From Sphingomonas sp. 7/4-4 (GTDB lineage Bacteria > Pseudomonadota > Alphaproteobacteria > Sphingomonadales > Sphingomonadaceae), in NCBI RefSeq assembly GCF_027941955.1, contig NZ_CP115960.1, positions 4,220,001-4,284,000 on the forward strand: a stretch of DNA of 64,000 nucleotides. The letters run 5' to 3'. Below the pieces are notes generated by a model. It had not been told where the DNA came from, made no database searches, and worked only from the letters and a program-made list of their open reading frames with translations. Each line of letters opens with the position of its first letter. Position 1 is the stretch's first letter. This document shows positions 37,365 through 47,637 of the stretch, piece after piece. Position numbers and translations under genes: made by a program.

Positions 37365-40115
37365 ATGGCGTTTCTAGCCCGTAATATGCGCGCCGCGTTG
37401 CTCGCGACGCCGGCACTGGGTGCCTTGCTCTGGAGTGGCGCCGCGTTCGCGCAGGCAGCCGACCCGGCCACGCAGACCACGGAGGCTCCTGAACCCGCAT
37501 CCGAACAAACCGACGAGATCGTCGTCACCGGCATCCGCGCCGCCGAGCGCGCGGCGATCGACATCAAGCGCAATTCGGTCGCAGTGGTCGACTCGATCGT
37601 CGCCGAGGATCTCGGCAAGCTCCCCGACGGCAACGTCGCCGAATCGCTTCAGCGCGTCACCGGCGTCACGATCGAGCGCAATCGCGGCGAGGGACGGTTC
37701 GTCACCGTCCGCGGCTTCGGCCCCAAATTCAACGCAGTCACGGTGAACGGCCGCACGCTCGCCACCGACAATAACGGGCGCGAATTCTCGTTCGACGTGC
37801 TGCCGTCCGAAATCATCTCGGGCGCCGACGTCTACAAATCGCCGCAGGCCAACATCAACGGCGCGTCGATCGGCGCCACCGTCGACGTCCGCACGCTGCG
37901 CCCGCTCGACCAGAAGACTGGGTTCAAGCTGGCCGGCTCGGCGGCGGGAATGTGGTCTGAACTCGCCGACAGCTGGAACCCCGAATTCTCGGCGGTCGCC
38001 AGCTGGAAGAACGACGCCGGCACCTTCGGGGTGGCGCTCTCGGGCGTCTATTCGAAGCAGGAAAACCGCGACGACGAATTCACCATCGGCGCGGGTCACG
38101 TTCGCCGTTCGAGCACCGATTCCTATTATAATCTCGGCGCCGTTCCGGGCGGCCGCATCGGACCGGGCGTGGCGCCGTTTTCGCGCGTATCGATGCCGTC
38201 GAACCTGTCGCCCTTCTTCTTCGAACGCGAGCTGACCCGTTGGGGCGTGAACGCATCGGTCCAGATGCGGCCCAGCGACAAGTTCACCGTCACGATCGAC
38301 GGACTGTATTCGAAGGCGCGCTTCGTCGAGCAGCAGACCGGTCTCGCTTATGACTTCGCCGGCGGTATCCTCGCCGAGCAGGTCGTCGAGGGCGGCGAGG
38401 CAGTCTATCAGCGCTATGTCGGCGGCTTCGTCGATCAGATCATTCAGTATGACGATCGCGACGTCGCCACCGATCAGTTGGGCATCAACGTCGACTGGCG
38501 CCCGACCGACGACTTGCGGATCCGTCTCGACGGATCGGTCTCCGATGCGCGCCGTCGCGGCAAGGAGAACAATCTGTTCACGACGATCCGGCGCAAGAAC
38601 GTCGATCTTTCCTTCGATCGGCGCAGTGGCAGCCCGATCTACGATTACAGCTTCAGCAGCCCGAATTACGCCAATGCGGCGACCAATCCGCAGGGCGTGA
38701 CTGCGCATTATTACATCTGGGGCGGCGGTGCCGACATCGACGACGAGATCGAGGAATATCGCGGTGACGTGGAATGGAAGCCGGGTGGCGGCGCCTTCAC
38801 GCTGAGCGCGGGCGCAATGGCGCAGAGCCGGATCAAGACGATCACGGCCGACGAAACGCCGTTCGGCGAGCAATGCGCCTATTGCGATTCAAACCGCGTC
38901 TTGCCGACATCCCTGTTCCAGCCGACCGATCGCTATTTCTTTTCCGGCGGTGGCGGGGACATCATCCGCGACTGGCTGATCTATGATCCGCTCGCGCTGG
39001 TGCACACGATCGACCAGTTCGCGACGCAGGACGGCAAGGCGTTCAATCCCGCGGTGTTCTCGCCATCGGCATCGTCGGTGGTGAATGAGAAGGTCAAGGT
39101 CGGCTATCTGATGGGGGCGCTCGACACGCGGATCGGCGGCATGCCGCTCGCGATCAATGTCGGCCTCCGCTACGAGAACACCGACTACACCTCGTCGGGC
39201 GCTTCGCGCACGGTCACCAGCGCACGGCCCAACGGCGCGGGCCAGAACATCATCGTCGTCTCGCCGGTGATCCCGGTCAGCTTCCGGGGCAAATATGATG
39301 ACTGGCTGCCGTCGCTCAACGCCCGGCTGTCACTCACCGATAATCTGCTGCTGCGTTTCGCCGCGTCGAAGGTGCTGACGCGGCCGACCCTGTCGGACCT
39401 GTCGCCGCGTCAGTCGATCCAGACCAACCCGGGCAACGAGACGATCCGTCGCGGCAATCCCGATCTCCAGCCGTTCCGCGCCAAGCAGGTCGAACTGGGC
39501 GCCGAATGGTATTTCACGCAGGATTCGCTGCTCAACGCCGCCGTTTTCTACAAGGACATCGAATCGTTCGTGACGCTCGTCACGACGCCGCAGGTGGTCG
39601 ATCAGGTCACCTTCCAGGTTACCGTGCCGGACAATGGCAACGGCGCGACGGTGAAGGGTTTCGAGATCGGCTATCGCCAGTCGTTCGCGTCGTGGCTGCC
39701 GGCACCGTTCGACGGCTTCGGCGTGCAGACCAGCTTCAATTATACCGAGTCGAATGCGAACTACACGAACGCGGTCGCCAATGTGTCGTTCGGGCTCGAG
39801 GGGCTATCCAAATATTCGTACAGCCTTGTCGGCTTCTACGAGAAATACGGCATCTCGGCGCGCGCCGCCTATACCTATCGCGACAATTTCCTCCAGGTCG
39901 CCTCGGGGCGCAACGGCGAGCCCGAATATTTCGATGCCTATGGCCAGCTCGACGTCAGCCTGGCGTACGACGTGGGGTCGCACTTCACGGTCTTCGCCGA
40001 CGCAGTGAATTTGAACAACGCCAAGGAGTTCATCTACTCGGTCACTCCGGACCGGACCAAGGAGTTCCGCAAGACCGGACGGCGCGTCTCGGCGGGCGTC
40101 CGCGTCCGGTTCTGA
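37365..40115 (+). CDS. TonB-dependent receptor, TIGR01782-like
   Basis: A 916-residue outer-membrane receptor: signal peptide ending AAFAQ, TonB-box region DEIVVTGIRAAERAA, plug motifs (EDLGKLPDGNVAESLQRVTGVTI, VTVRGFGPKFNAVTVNGR), barrel, and terminal VSAGVRVRF. Start 37365 is chosen for the signal peptide and a GGAGGGG site; the reading from 37311 is longer but has neither. It is not broken, unlike its neighbours. Regulon B control and neighbouring GH28 and GH141-like genes suggest uptake of a fucose-bearing oligosaccharide. Confidence 0.92.
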   Translation: MAFLARNMRAALLATPALGALLWSGAAFAQAADPATQTTEAPEPASEQTDEIVVTGIRAAERAAIDIKRNSVAVVDSIVAEDLGKLPDGNVAESLQRVTGVTIERNRGEGRFVTVRGFGPKFNAVTVNGRTLATDNNGREFSFDVLPSEIISGADVYKSPQANINGASIGATVDVRTLRPLDQKTGFKLAGSAAGMWSELADSWNPEFSAVASWKNDAGTFGVALSGVYSKQENRDDEFTIGAGHVRRSSTDSYYNLGAVPGGRIGPGVAPFSRVSMPSNLSPFFFERELTRWGVNASVQMRPSDKFTVTIDGLYSKARFVEQQTGLAYDFAGGILAEQVVEGGEAVYQRYVGGFVDQIIQYDDRDVATDQLGINVDWRPTDDLRIRLDGSVSDARRRGKENNLFTTIRRKNVDLSFDRRSGSPIYDYSFSSPNYANAATNPQGVTAHYYIWGGGADIDDEIEEYRGDVEWKPGGGAFTLSAGAMAQSRIKTITADETPFGEQCAYCDSNRVLPTSLFQPTDRYFFSGGGGDIIRDWLIYDPLALVHTIDQFATQDGKAFNPAVFSPSASSVVNEKVKVGYLMGALDTRIGGMPLAINVGLRYENTDYTSSGASRTVTSARPNGAGQNIIVVSPVIPVSFRGKYDDWLPSLNARLSLTDNLLLRFAASKVLTRPTLSDLSPRQSIQTNPGNETIRRGNPDLQPFRAKQVELGAEWYFTQDSLLNAAVFYKDIESFVTLVTTPQVVDQVTFQVTVPDNGNGATVKGFEIGYRQSFASWLPAPFDGFGVQTSFNYTESNANYTNAVANVSFGLEGLSKYSYSLVGFYEKYGISARAAYTYRDNFLQVASGRNGEPEYFDAYGQLDVSLAYDVGSHFTVFADAVNLNNAKEFIYSVTPDRTKEFRKTGRRVSAGVRVRF

Positions 40116-40125
40116 AGCGAGGTTT

Positions 40126-41747
40126 TCAGTCTTCCCAGGCCGTGACGTCGCCCAGCGCGACGTCACGGCTGTCGCGGCTGTCGAGCACGGCATCGCGCCG
40201 CATCTGCGAAGCGATGCGATCGACGATTGCACCCTCGACATTGCGCAATGCGACGACCGGCCGGGCATCGGGGGCGGCGGTGCGTAGGCTGACGTCGCGG
40301 ATCGTGAGCCGGCGGGCGTGGCGCGCGTAGAAGCCGGCGGCGGGCAGGGTGCCGAGATAGCTGACCTCGAGGCTGGTCTCGCGGCGATATTCGGGTACGC
40401 GCGCCGCGTCCTCGCGCGTGCCGCCGCCCGCGGCAGCGATATCGATATTGCGGAAGCTGACGTCCTCGACCGGGGCATCGGCGATGCCTTCGACTCCGCA
40501 GGGAAAGCGCGGATGCGCGCCCGATACGGTCACATCTTCGAACCGCACGCGGCGGATCCTGCCGATAGGCGTGCCGCGCGGCGCGCGCATCCGGGCGCCG
40601 TGATGGACGAACAGCGGGTGATTGACCGGATCGCGCAGGATGATGCCCGATACCGATACGTCTTCCAGCGTGCCCCCATCGACGATCCCCATCAGGATCC
40701 CCCGGCTATTGGTGCAGATGCAATCGCTGATCCGGATGTTGCGGAAGCCGCCATTGGTCTCGGTGCCCAGCTTGATCCGGCCGAGCGGCCCAAGCTTGTC
40801 GGGAGCGGCGTAGTCCGACGGAAGATAGGTGCCGTCGAGCAGCGATCCCATCGCGTAGCCGCTGGTCTTGCAGCCGGAGATCAATATGTCCTCGCACATC
40901 ACCGCGCGGCCGAGCGCGTAGCTGCTCTTGAGCACGATCGCGTCGTCCTTCGGCGCGTTGACCGTGCAGTTGATCACGCGCACGTCGCGGCATGCGTCGA
41001 TGTCGATGCCATCGCGGTCGGTGTCGACCACCAAGCCGTCGATCTGCATGTTGGTGCAGCCATGCGCGATCACGCCGAAATGTCCGGCCTGCAGGATCGT
41101 GAAACCGTGGAGGCGAATGTTGCGGCAGTTCATCAGCCCGATCGCCTTGTTGGCGCGGCCGATCGGTGCGCGCTCCTTCGCGTCGCGCAACGCGAGTTCG
41201 CGCGGCGCGATGCCGAGCGCCGCCGCGGACTGCCAGCCCGGACGGGCATGCCAGCGATCCCCGGACCCTCGCGATCGAGCCCGAGCCCGTGGAGCATGCC
41301 GGGACCGAGGATCGCGACGTTGGACACGCCGTCGCCGCGGATCAGGCTGTTGTGGACATGAGTGATCCCGAAATCCTGGAACTGCTCCTCCATGTAATTT
41401 TCCGGCGGATCATAATGGGCGCCGTGGCTGTCGGGATCGGCGGCCACGATCGTCGCGCCGGCGGACAGCACGAGCGCGATATTGTCGCGCAGTCCCAGCG
41501 TGAAGCACAGATAGCGGCCTGCGGGGACGACGACGGTGCCGCTGCCGCGTTTGGCCGCCGCTTCGATCGCGCGATTGATCGCCGGGCTGTCGATAGCCAC
41601 GCCATCGCCGCGTGCACCATGGCGGCGCACGTCCTCGAACACGCCTGCGGCGACGGCTTGCGCCTGGTCCGAAAGGCCGGCCGCGAGCAGCACGGCGCCA
41701 GTGCCGAGCAGGGTGGAGCGACGATCGATCATGGCAGCCGAAAACAT
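40126..41747 (-). CDS. GH28-family secreted glycoside hydrolase 2 (frameshift)
   Basis: A 540-residue beta-helix enzyme after restoring one base near 41234-41240. N-terminal Tat-like leader MIDRRSTLLGTGAVLLAAGL, pectate-lyase motif VRRHGARGDGVAIDSPA, GH28 core DGIDIDACRDVRVINC and APKDDAIVLKS. The typical NTD/GHG residues are altered, as in many exo-acting members. Start 41747 follows GGGAGAG; 41732 (MIDRRS) is an alternative. A regulon B site separates it from the divergent GH141-like gene. Confidence 0.82.
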
Positions 41748-41786
41748 GCGCTCTCCCGACGATAGCGCGCTTGCATGCGCATTAAA

Positions 41787-41807
41787 CATAAGACATCATA
41801 CGTCTAT
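41787..41807. promoter_or_regulatory. Operator, regulon B
   Basis: Contains CATAAGACATCATACGTCT; GAC-ATCATAC-GTC arms face each other. It serves the divergent GH28 and GH141-like genes. Confidence 0.6.
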
Positions 41808-41862
41808 CGCGAGCGCTGTCCACAGCGTTTGATCCAATGAGAAACCACCAGGAGCAGGATCG

Positions 41863-43892
41863 ATGAACGCTGGCGCCCTACGATCGCCGATCGGCGCGAC
41901 CGTGCGAATGGCCTTGGCGGTGTCGTCGCTGCTCGCGGCGACGAGTGCCTTCGCACAGGCAGTGATCCATGTCGCGCCGAACGGCGACGATCGCGCGCCC
42001 GGCAGCAAGGCGCGCCCGGTCCGTTCGCTCGAGCGCGCACAGGCACTGGTGCGCGCGGCTAACGCAGGCGGCGATGTCATCGTAATCCTCGCCGACGGCA
42101 CCTACAGCCTCGATCGGCCGCTCCGCTTTGGTGCTGCCGACGGTGGCCAGCGCGGCCACCACGTCGAATGGCGCGCGGCCGACGGGGCCCGGCCGATGCT
42201 GTCGGGTGGCCTGACCGTCGACGGTTTCCGTCCCTATGACGAGGAGCGGCGGATCTGGGTCGCCGACGTGCCCAAGGAGTCGACGCGCGTCAGCTCTGGG
42301 TCAACGATCAGCTTGCCGAGCGGTCGTGGATCGAGATCAAGGCGTCCGACCTCGCATTCAACGCCACCGGTTTCGACATCGTCAATCCTGACCTTGCCTA
42401 TGTCGCCGCGATCAAGCGGCCCGACCGGCTGGAAGTCGAGGCGACCGGATTTTTCACCGATCGCTATTCGCCGGTGAAGTCGATCGCCGGGCGCACGGTG
42501 ACGATGCAGCAGCCGGCATGGGACAATAACAGCTGGGGCTACGACACGATCACCAAGCCGATCTTCCCGGCGGATTCGCGGCTGTTCCTCGTCAATGCGT
42601 TCGAGTTCATCGGCAAGGCGAACGATTGGCACGCCAAGCCCTATCAGTGGTTCCTCGATCCACAGGCGGGCAAATTGTATCTCCGGATCGCGCAGGATGA
42701 CGACATCACGCGGCTGAAGGTCGTCCTGCCGCGGCTCGATGCGCTGCTCTCGATCGCGGGAATGCCGGCGGCGCCGGTCGAGCGGCTGGCGTTCCGGGGC
42801 CTGCGCTTCTCCTACACCAGCTGGATGGGGCCGTCGCAGCCGACCGGCTATGCCAACCAGCAGAGCGGCGCCTTCCTGTCCGAGGTCTCTCCGATCCGCC
42901 CGAAAGCGGCGTGGCAGAGCTGCGGCTGGGGCTGCGTCGAGTTCGAATCGATGCGCCAGCGCTGGAACCAGATGCCCGCTGCCGTCCAGGTCGCCGCGGC
43001 GCGCGACGTCACGTTTGAGAACAATCGCTTCACCCAGCTCGGCCAGATCGCGCTCGGGATCGGCAACGATTCGAACGCCAACCTGAGCGGCACCGGCCTC
43101 GCCACCGCGCGGATCCGGGTGGTGCGCAACCATTTCGCGGTGCTGTCGGGCAGCGCGATCATGGCGGGCGGCATCCGCGCCGACGCGCACCATCCCGGTG
43201 ACCCCGCGCTGATCAACCGCGACCTCGTCATCGAGGACAATCAGGTCGCGACCGTCAGCCAGGATTACAAGGACAATGCCGCGATCCTGACCACCTATAT
43301 CAGCGGCGCACGGATCGCGCACAACGACGTCAGCGACGCGCCGTATGACGGCATCGCAGTCGGCTGGGGCTGGGGCTATAACGACGCCGGCGGCAACCCG
43401 AATTACGACGAGAACCAGAAGGGCTACGTCCACAATACCCGCTACACCACGCCGACGACGCTGCGCGATACATTGGTCGAGAACAACCGCATCCACGGCG
43501 TGAAGACATGGTTCATGGATGGCGGCGCGATCTACAATCTCTCGGCCAATCCCGGCGCGGTGATCCGCGGCAACCACATCTTCGACATCGACGACAAGAT
43601 CGCGATCTATCTCGACGAAGGCAGCAAGCATTTCCGGGTGACCGGCAACGTCGTCGAGACGCGTGGCAAGTGGCTCAACATCAACACCGCCGGCAAGATG
43701 TTCCGGCGGCGGATCTCGACCGACAACCTCGCGACCGGCAATTGGCACAGCTCGGCCGCTACCGGCGGACGCTGGCTGCCCGAGATCGGCAATACCGCGC
43801 GCGACAATATCCTGGTGCCCGACCGCGACTGGCCGGCCGAAGCCAGAGCGGTAATCGCCAATGCCGGCGTCCGCCCGGATCCATCGCGATAG
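41863..43892 (+). CDS. Secreted right-handed beta-helix protein, GH141-like (frameshift)
   Basis: A 676-residue protein after restoring one G at 42276-42277 (VPKG-VDARQLWVND). Signal peptide ending AFAQ, then a VIHVAPNGDDRAPGSKARPVRSLERAQ start, RPMLSGGLTVDGF, and repeated beta-helix turns with DAPYDGIAVGWGWGYND, WFMDGGAIYNLSANPG and GNHIFDIDDKIAIYLDEGS. This layout matches GH141-type enzymes, some of which are alpha-L-fucosidases acting on RG-II and others xylanases. The family call rests on layout, not on a search. Confidence 0.65.
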
Positions 43893-43951
43893 CCGGAACC
43901 CCTCCCCGGTTTTCCTCGGCCGCCGCGTCCCGATGGCCCGGCGGCCGATTT

Positions 43952-44761
43952 TCAGGTAAGCAAGCGTCGGTCGGCGGCGAGACGCAGCACCAGATCCGCG
44001 CGCGCCGGCATCTCTGCGAGGATCCAGCGTGTCAGCCGCTCATAATGCGCAACGAAGCGCGCGATAGCACCTGCATCCATCAGGCCTGTCGTACTGCGAC
44101 CCTGTGTTTCGAGCGTTCGCCGTAGCGCGTCCTCCTGCTCGGTTCGCCAGCGCTCGACGATCTCGAAGCCGGGTGCGGCGAGGAGGATGAGTCGGTCGAT
44201 ACGCGCGAACAGATCGGCATAGTCGGTCCGCAGCGCAGCGTTTACTGCGCGCCGCCAGATGCCGACGGGATCCTCGTCGCGTTCGAGCGCATTTGCCGGC
44301 GCCGTCAGCGCGTCGTCGTCCTGCGCACGGGCACCGACGCACCAGCCCTCGAAGATCAACAGATCGAGACCTGCCGGGACCGGCTGCCAGCGCGCCTCCG
44401 GCTCGGGTTCGTCGTGGGCCTTGTCGAAACGGGGCAGGGACACGGCATGCCCTTCGCGGATCGCATCGAGCAGCGCGATCCCGTGCGCGACGTCATGCGT
44501 CAGCGGGACGCCGCGCGTGCGCAACAAGGGATGGATGTCCCGCGCCAGCGCAGCGCGGGCGTTGCCGGCGAGATACAGGTCATCGAGAGACAGGATCGCA
44601 GTGGCGATGCCATGCGCTACCATCCGGTCGCGCAGTCCCGCCGCGAGAGTCGATTTGCCCGATCCCTGCGCGCCGCACAGGCCGAGAATCAGCGGCCGAC
44701 CGGTCCCGGAATCGAGCCAGCCGCGAACGGCGCTCTCGACGCGGTCAAGCGACTTGGTCAC
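43952..44761 (-). CDS. D-glycerate 3-kinase (GLYK-type P-loop kinase)
   Basis: A 269-residue P-loop kinase: Walker A GAQGSGKSTLA, SLDDLYL, HPLLRTRGVPLTHD and FEGWCVGA are typical of plant-type glycerate kinases. It phosphorylates D-glycerate to 3-phosphoglycerate. It is the last gene of the eight-gene operon and overlaps the dehydrogenase by 17 bases, suggesting that the pathway yields glycerate. Confidence 0.85.
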   Translation of the reverse strand: MTKSLDRVESAVRGWLDSGTGRPLILGLCGAQGSGKSTLAAGLRDRMVAHGIATAILSLDDLYLAGNARAALARDIHPLLRTRGVPLTHDVAHGIALLDAIREGHAVSLPRFDKAHDEPEPEARWQPVPAGLDLLIFEGWCVGARAQDDDALTAPANALERDEDPVGIWRRAVNAALRTDYADLFARIDRLILLAAPGFEIVERWRTEQEDALRRTLETQGRSTTGLMDAGAIARFVAHYERLTRWILAEMPARADLVLRLAADRRLLT

Positions 44762-45701
44762 GCGGCGGAGTGCCCGCGAAGAAGGCGTCGAGATTGTCGG
44801 CCACGCGCATCCCCATCGCGACCCGCGTCTCGCGCGTCGCGCTGCCGAGGTGCGGCAGCAGCACTGTATTGGGACAGGCGAGCAGTGCCGGCGCCACCTG
44901 CGGCTCGCGCGCGTAGACGTCGAGCCCCGCGGCCGCGATGCTCCGTGCCGTCAATGCCGAGGCGAGTGCTGCCTCATCGACCAGGGTGCCGCGCGCAGTG
45001 TTCACCAGCACGGCCGTCGGGCGCATCGCCGACAGGAAAGCGGCGTCGACCATGTGCCGCGTCGCCTCTCCGCCGGGCGCATGGAGCGACACCACATCGG
45101 CGTCGGCGGCGAGCGCGGTGGGAGTCGCGCGATACGCCTCGGACGGCATGTCGTCGACGCGATTGCGGCTGTGATAGATCACCTTCATCCCGAACGCCCG
45201 CGCACGCTCCGCAGTGGCGCGGGCGATGCGGCCATAGCCGATCAGCCCGAGCGTCTTGCCGCCGAGGCTGGTGCCGAGCAGGTGCGTCGGGCGCCAGCCG
45301 GACCATCTCCCGGCGCGCAACTCGCGCTCGCCTTCGGAAGCGCGGCGGGTGGCCATCAGGATCAGCATCATTGCGATGTCGGCGGTCGCATCGGTGAGCA
45401 CATCGGGGGTGTTGGTGACGACGATCCCGGCTGCACGCGCGGCATCCACGTCGATATGCTCGAAACCGGCGCCGTAATTGGCGATGATCCGCGCACGGCG
45501 ATCCTCAGCCAGGACGACGTCCCGCGGCAGCCGGTCGGTCACCGTCGGGCAGACCGCGTCATAATACCGCATCGCGGCGGCCAGCGCGGCGGCGTTCGGC
45601 GGAACATCGTCGAGGTTACGCGTCACGTCATAGCGTTCAGCCAGCCGGTCCTCGACCGCTTCCGGCCAGCGCCGGGTCAGCAGGATGCGCGGACGGGTCA
45701 T
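44745..45701 (-). CDS. D-2-hydroxyacid dehydrogenase (glyoxylate/hydroxypyruvate reductase-like)
   Basis: A 318-residue NAD(P)-dependent dehydrogenase: IANYGAGFEHIDVDAA, nucleotide site TLGLIGYGRIARATA, catalytic Arg in VNTARGTLVDEAAL, Glu in GLDVYAREP and His in LLPHLGSAT. Start at 45701 overlaps the FAH stop (ATGA). Paired with glycerate kinase it probably reduces hydroxypyruvate or a keto acid to D-glycerate. Confidence 0.87.
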   Translation of the reverse strand: MTRPRILLTRRWPEAVEDRLAERYDVTRNLDDVPPNAAALAAAMRYYDAVCPTVTDRLPRDVVLAEDRRARIIANYGAGFEHIDVDAARAAGIVVTNTPDVLTDATADIAMMLILMATRRASEGERELRAGRWSGWRPTHLLGTSLGGKTLGLIGYGRIARATAERARAFGMKVIYHSRNRVDDMPSEAYRATPTALAADADVVSLHAPGGEATRHMVDAAFLSAMRPTAVLVNTARGTLVDEAALASALTARSIAAAGLDVYAREPQVAPALLACPNTVLLPHLGSATRETRVAMGMRVADNLDAFFAGTPPRDQVA

Positions 45702-46864
45702 AGCAGCCCGCGCGCGGCGAGGTTGCGCATCAGGGCCGCCGCGCCGAACGCCCATGGCGCGCAGAGGTCGGTCGCCGTGACGCGGTTGACCAGCGCGCCG
45801 AGCGGATCGCAGCTGATCCGCACGACATCGCCCTTGTGGTGGGTGAAGCCCTTGCCCTCGGCATCGCGATCTTCGGTCGGCGCGAACATGGTGCCGAGAT
45901 AAAGCACGAGCCCGTCAGGATAGCGATGGTGCGCATTGATCGCCTGTGCGACGAGATCGGCGGGCGGCCGGCTGATCGCCGACATCGCCGATCGCCCCTC
46001 GAGCACGAAGCCGTCGGTGCCGGTCACGGTCAAGGCCACGTCCGCCGCTTCGATATCGGCGAGCGTGAAGCGGTGGTCGAACAGCCGCACGAACGGCCCG
46101 ACCGCGGCGGCGCCTTCATTGTCCTTGGCCTTGCCGAGCAGCAGCGCCGATCGCCCCTCGACGTCGCGCAAATTGACGTCGTTGCCCAGGGTCGCGCCGA
46201 TGGTTCGGCCGGTGGAGGCGATCACCAGCACGATCTCGGGCTCGGGATTATTCCAGCTGGAGGCGGGATGAACGCCGATCTCGGCGCCGACACCGACGGT
46301 CGACAGCGGCTGGGCCTTGGTGAAGATCTCCGCGTCCGGGCCGATCCCGACTTCGAGATACTGGCTCCACGCGCCCGCTGCGATCAGCGCCTCCTTGAGC
46401 GCCATCGCCTCGGGCGAGCCGGGGCGCAGCCGGCGAAGATCGTCGCCGACGAGTGCGCGGACCTGTTCGCGAATGCCCGTCGCGGCGTCGGCATCGCCGC
46501 GCGCGCGCTCCTCGATCACGCGTTCGAGCATCGATGTCGCGAAGGTCACGCCCGCTGCCTTCACTGCCTGGAGATCGATCGGGGACAGCAGCCAAGGGCG
46601 GCTGTCGTCGCGATCGCGCGGGTCGGTGTTGGCGAGAATTTCGGCGAGCGTGCCGATGCCCTCGCCGGGCGCTTCGCGCAGCGCTGTGGCGGGATCGGGC
46701 GCTTCGCAGACATCGCGCGCGGTGGGGAAGGCCGCACTGATATCGATCAACCGGTCGCCGTCGACGCGCACGGGTGAGGGGCCGCCGCGGTCGGGACGCC
46801 AGACGCGGCCAAGCAGTAACGCGTCGCGATCGTTCGGCAGGATGTCGTCGGGATATAGGGGCAT
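45698..46864 (-). CDS. Fumarylacetoacetate-hydrolase-family protein
   Basis: A 388-residue FAH-fold protein: VTFATSMLERVIEERA, metal region NNPEPEIVLVIAS, GNDVNLRDVEGRSALLLGKAKDNEGAAAVGPFVR and TMFAPTEDRDAEGKGFTHHKGDVVRIS. This long subgroup is found in oxidative pentose and fucose pathways, where FAH enzymes split or dehydrate keto-deoxy acids. It could cleave 2,4-diketo-3-deoxy acids from L-fucose or L-galactose; exact substrate is not readable. Confidence 0.8.
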   Translation of the reverse strand: MPLYPDDILPNDRDALLLGRVWRPDRGGPSPVRVDGDRLIDISAAFPTARDVCEAPDPATALREAPGEGIGTLAEILANTDPRDRDDSRPWLLSPIDLQAVKAAGVTFATSMLERVIEERARGDADAATGIREQVRALVGDDLRRLRPGSPEAMALKEALIAAGAWSQYLEVGIGPDAEIFTKAQPLSTVGVGAEIGVHPASSWNNPEPEIVLVIASTGRTIGATLGNDVNLRDVEGRSALLLGKAKDNEGAAAVGPFVRLFDHRFTLADIEAADVALTVTGTDGFVLEGRSAMSAISRPPADLVAQAINAHHRYPDGLVLYLGTMFAPTEDRDAEGKGFTHHKGDVVRISCDPLGALVNRVTATDLCAPWAFGAAALMRNLAARGLL

Positions 46865-46866
46865 CG

Positions 46867-47637
46867 TCAGCGCCTCTTGAAATCGGGTGCGCGCTTCTCG
46901 GCAAAGGCGACCCGGCCCTCGCGGGCGTCGTCGGTCGCGAAGCAGATCGCCTGCAGGTCGCGTTCATATTCGATCGCCTTGTCCCACGGCATTGTAAACG
47001 CAGCGCGCAGATTGAGCTTGGCAGTCTCCGCGGCGATCGGCGCGCGCGAGGCGATCACGTCTGCGATCTCGTGCGCGCGCTCGACGAGGCGATCGGAGGC
47101 GAGGACTTCGCTGACCAGCCCCCATGCCAGCGCGCGATCGGCGTCGATCATGTCGCCGGTCAGCAGCAGCATCGCGGCGTTCGAAGTGCCGACCGAATAA
47201 GCCAGCCCCGTGGCCATGCCGCCGCCGCCGATCCAGCCGAGCTTGATTTCGGGCGCGGCGAAGCGGGCGTTGGTGGAGGCTATGCGGATGTCGCAAGCCA
47301 TCGCGGTTTCCAGTCCGCCGCCCAGCGCATAGCCGTTGATCGCGGCGATCACCGGCTTGCGGCATGCGCGCAGGGCGTCGCAATAATCGGCGCGGTTGCG
47401 GAAATCCCAGGCAGTCGCATAGCCGTCGAGCGCCGTGATGTCCGATCCGGCGCTGAATGCCTTCTCGCCCGCGCCGGTGACGACGACGGCGCGCACCGCA
47501 TCCGAGGCGTTGCACTCGGCGACGGCCGCGACCAGCGCGTCCGCCATCGCCGGGGTCATCGCGTTCAATTTGTGTGCGCGATCGATCAGGATCGTCGCGA
47601 CGCGATCCTGGATCGTGAAGCGCAGGTCGTCGGTCAT
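46867..47637 (-). CDS. Enoyl-CoA hydratase/isomerase-family protein
   Basis: A 256-residue crotonase: oxyanion-hole motifs AFSAGSDITAL and NGYALGGGLETAMACDIRIAS, and EIKLGWIGGGGMATGLAYSVG where a glutamate of true hydratases would lie; here GWIGGGG has no obvious glutamate, so an activity other than water addition is possible. It overlaps the solute-binding-like gene as ATGA and ends two bases before the FAH start. Confidence 0.85.
   Translation of the reverse strand: MTDDLRFTIQDRVATILIDRAHKLNAMTPAMADALVAAVAECNASDAVRAVVVTGAGEKAFSAGSDITALDGYATAWDFRNRADYCDALRACRKPVIAAINGYALGGGLETAMACDIRIASTNARFAAPEIKLGWIGGGGMATGLAYSVGTSNAAMLLLTGDMIDADRALAWGLVSEVLASDRLVERAHEIADVIASRAPIAAETAKLNLRAAFTMPWDKAIEYERDLQAICFATDDAREGRVAFAEKRAPDFKRR

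Noticed and set aside
37374..38873. 499-codon minus-strand frame opposite the third TonB receptor
   Set aside because: Same reason; repetitive acidic and arginine-rich composition and no start context.
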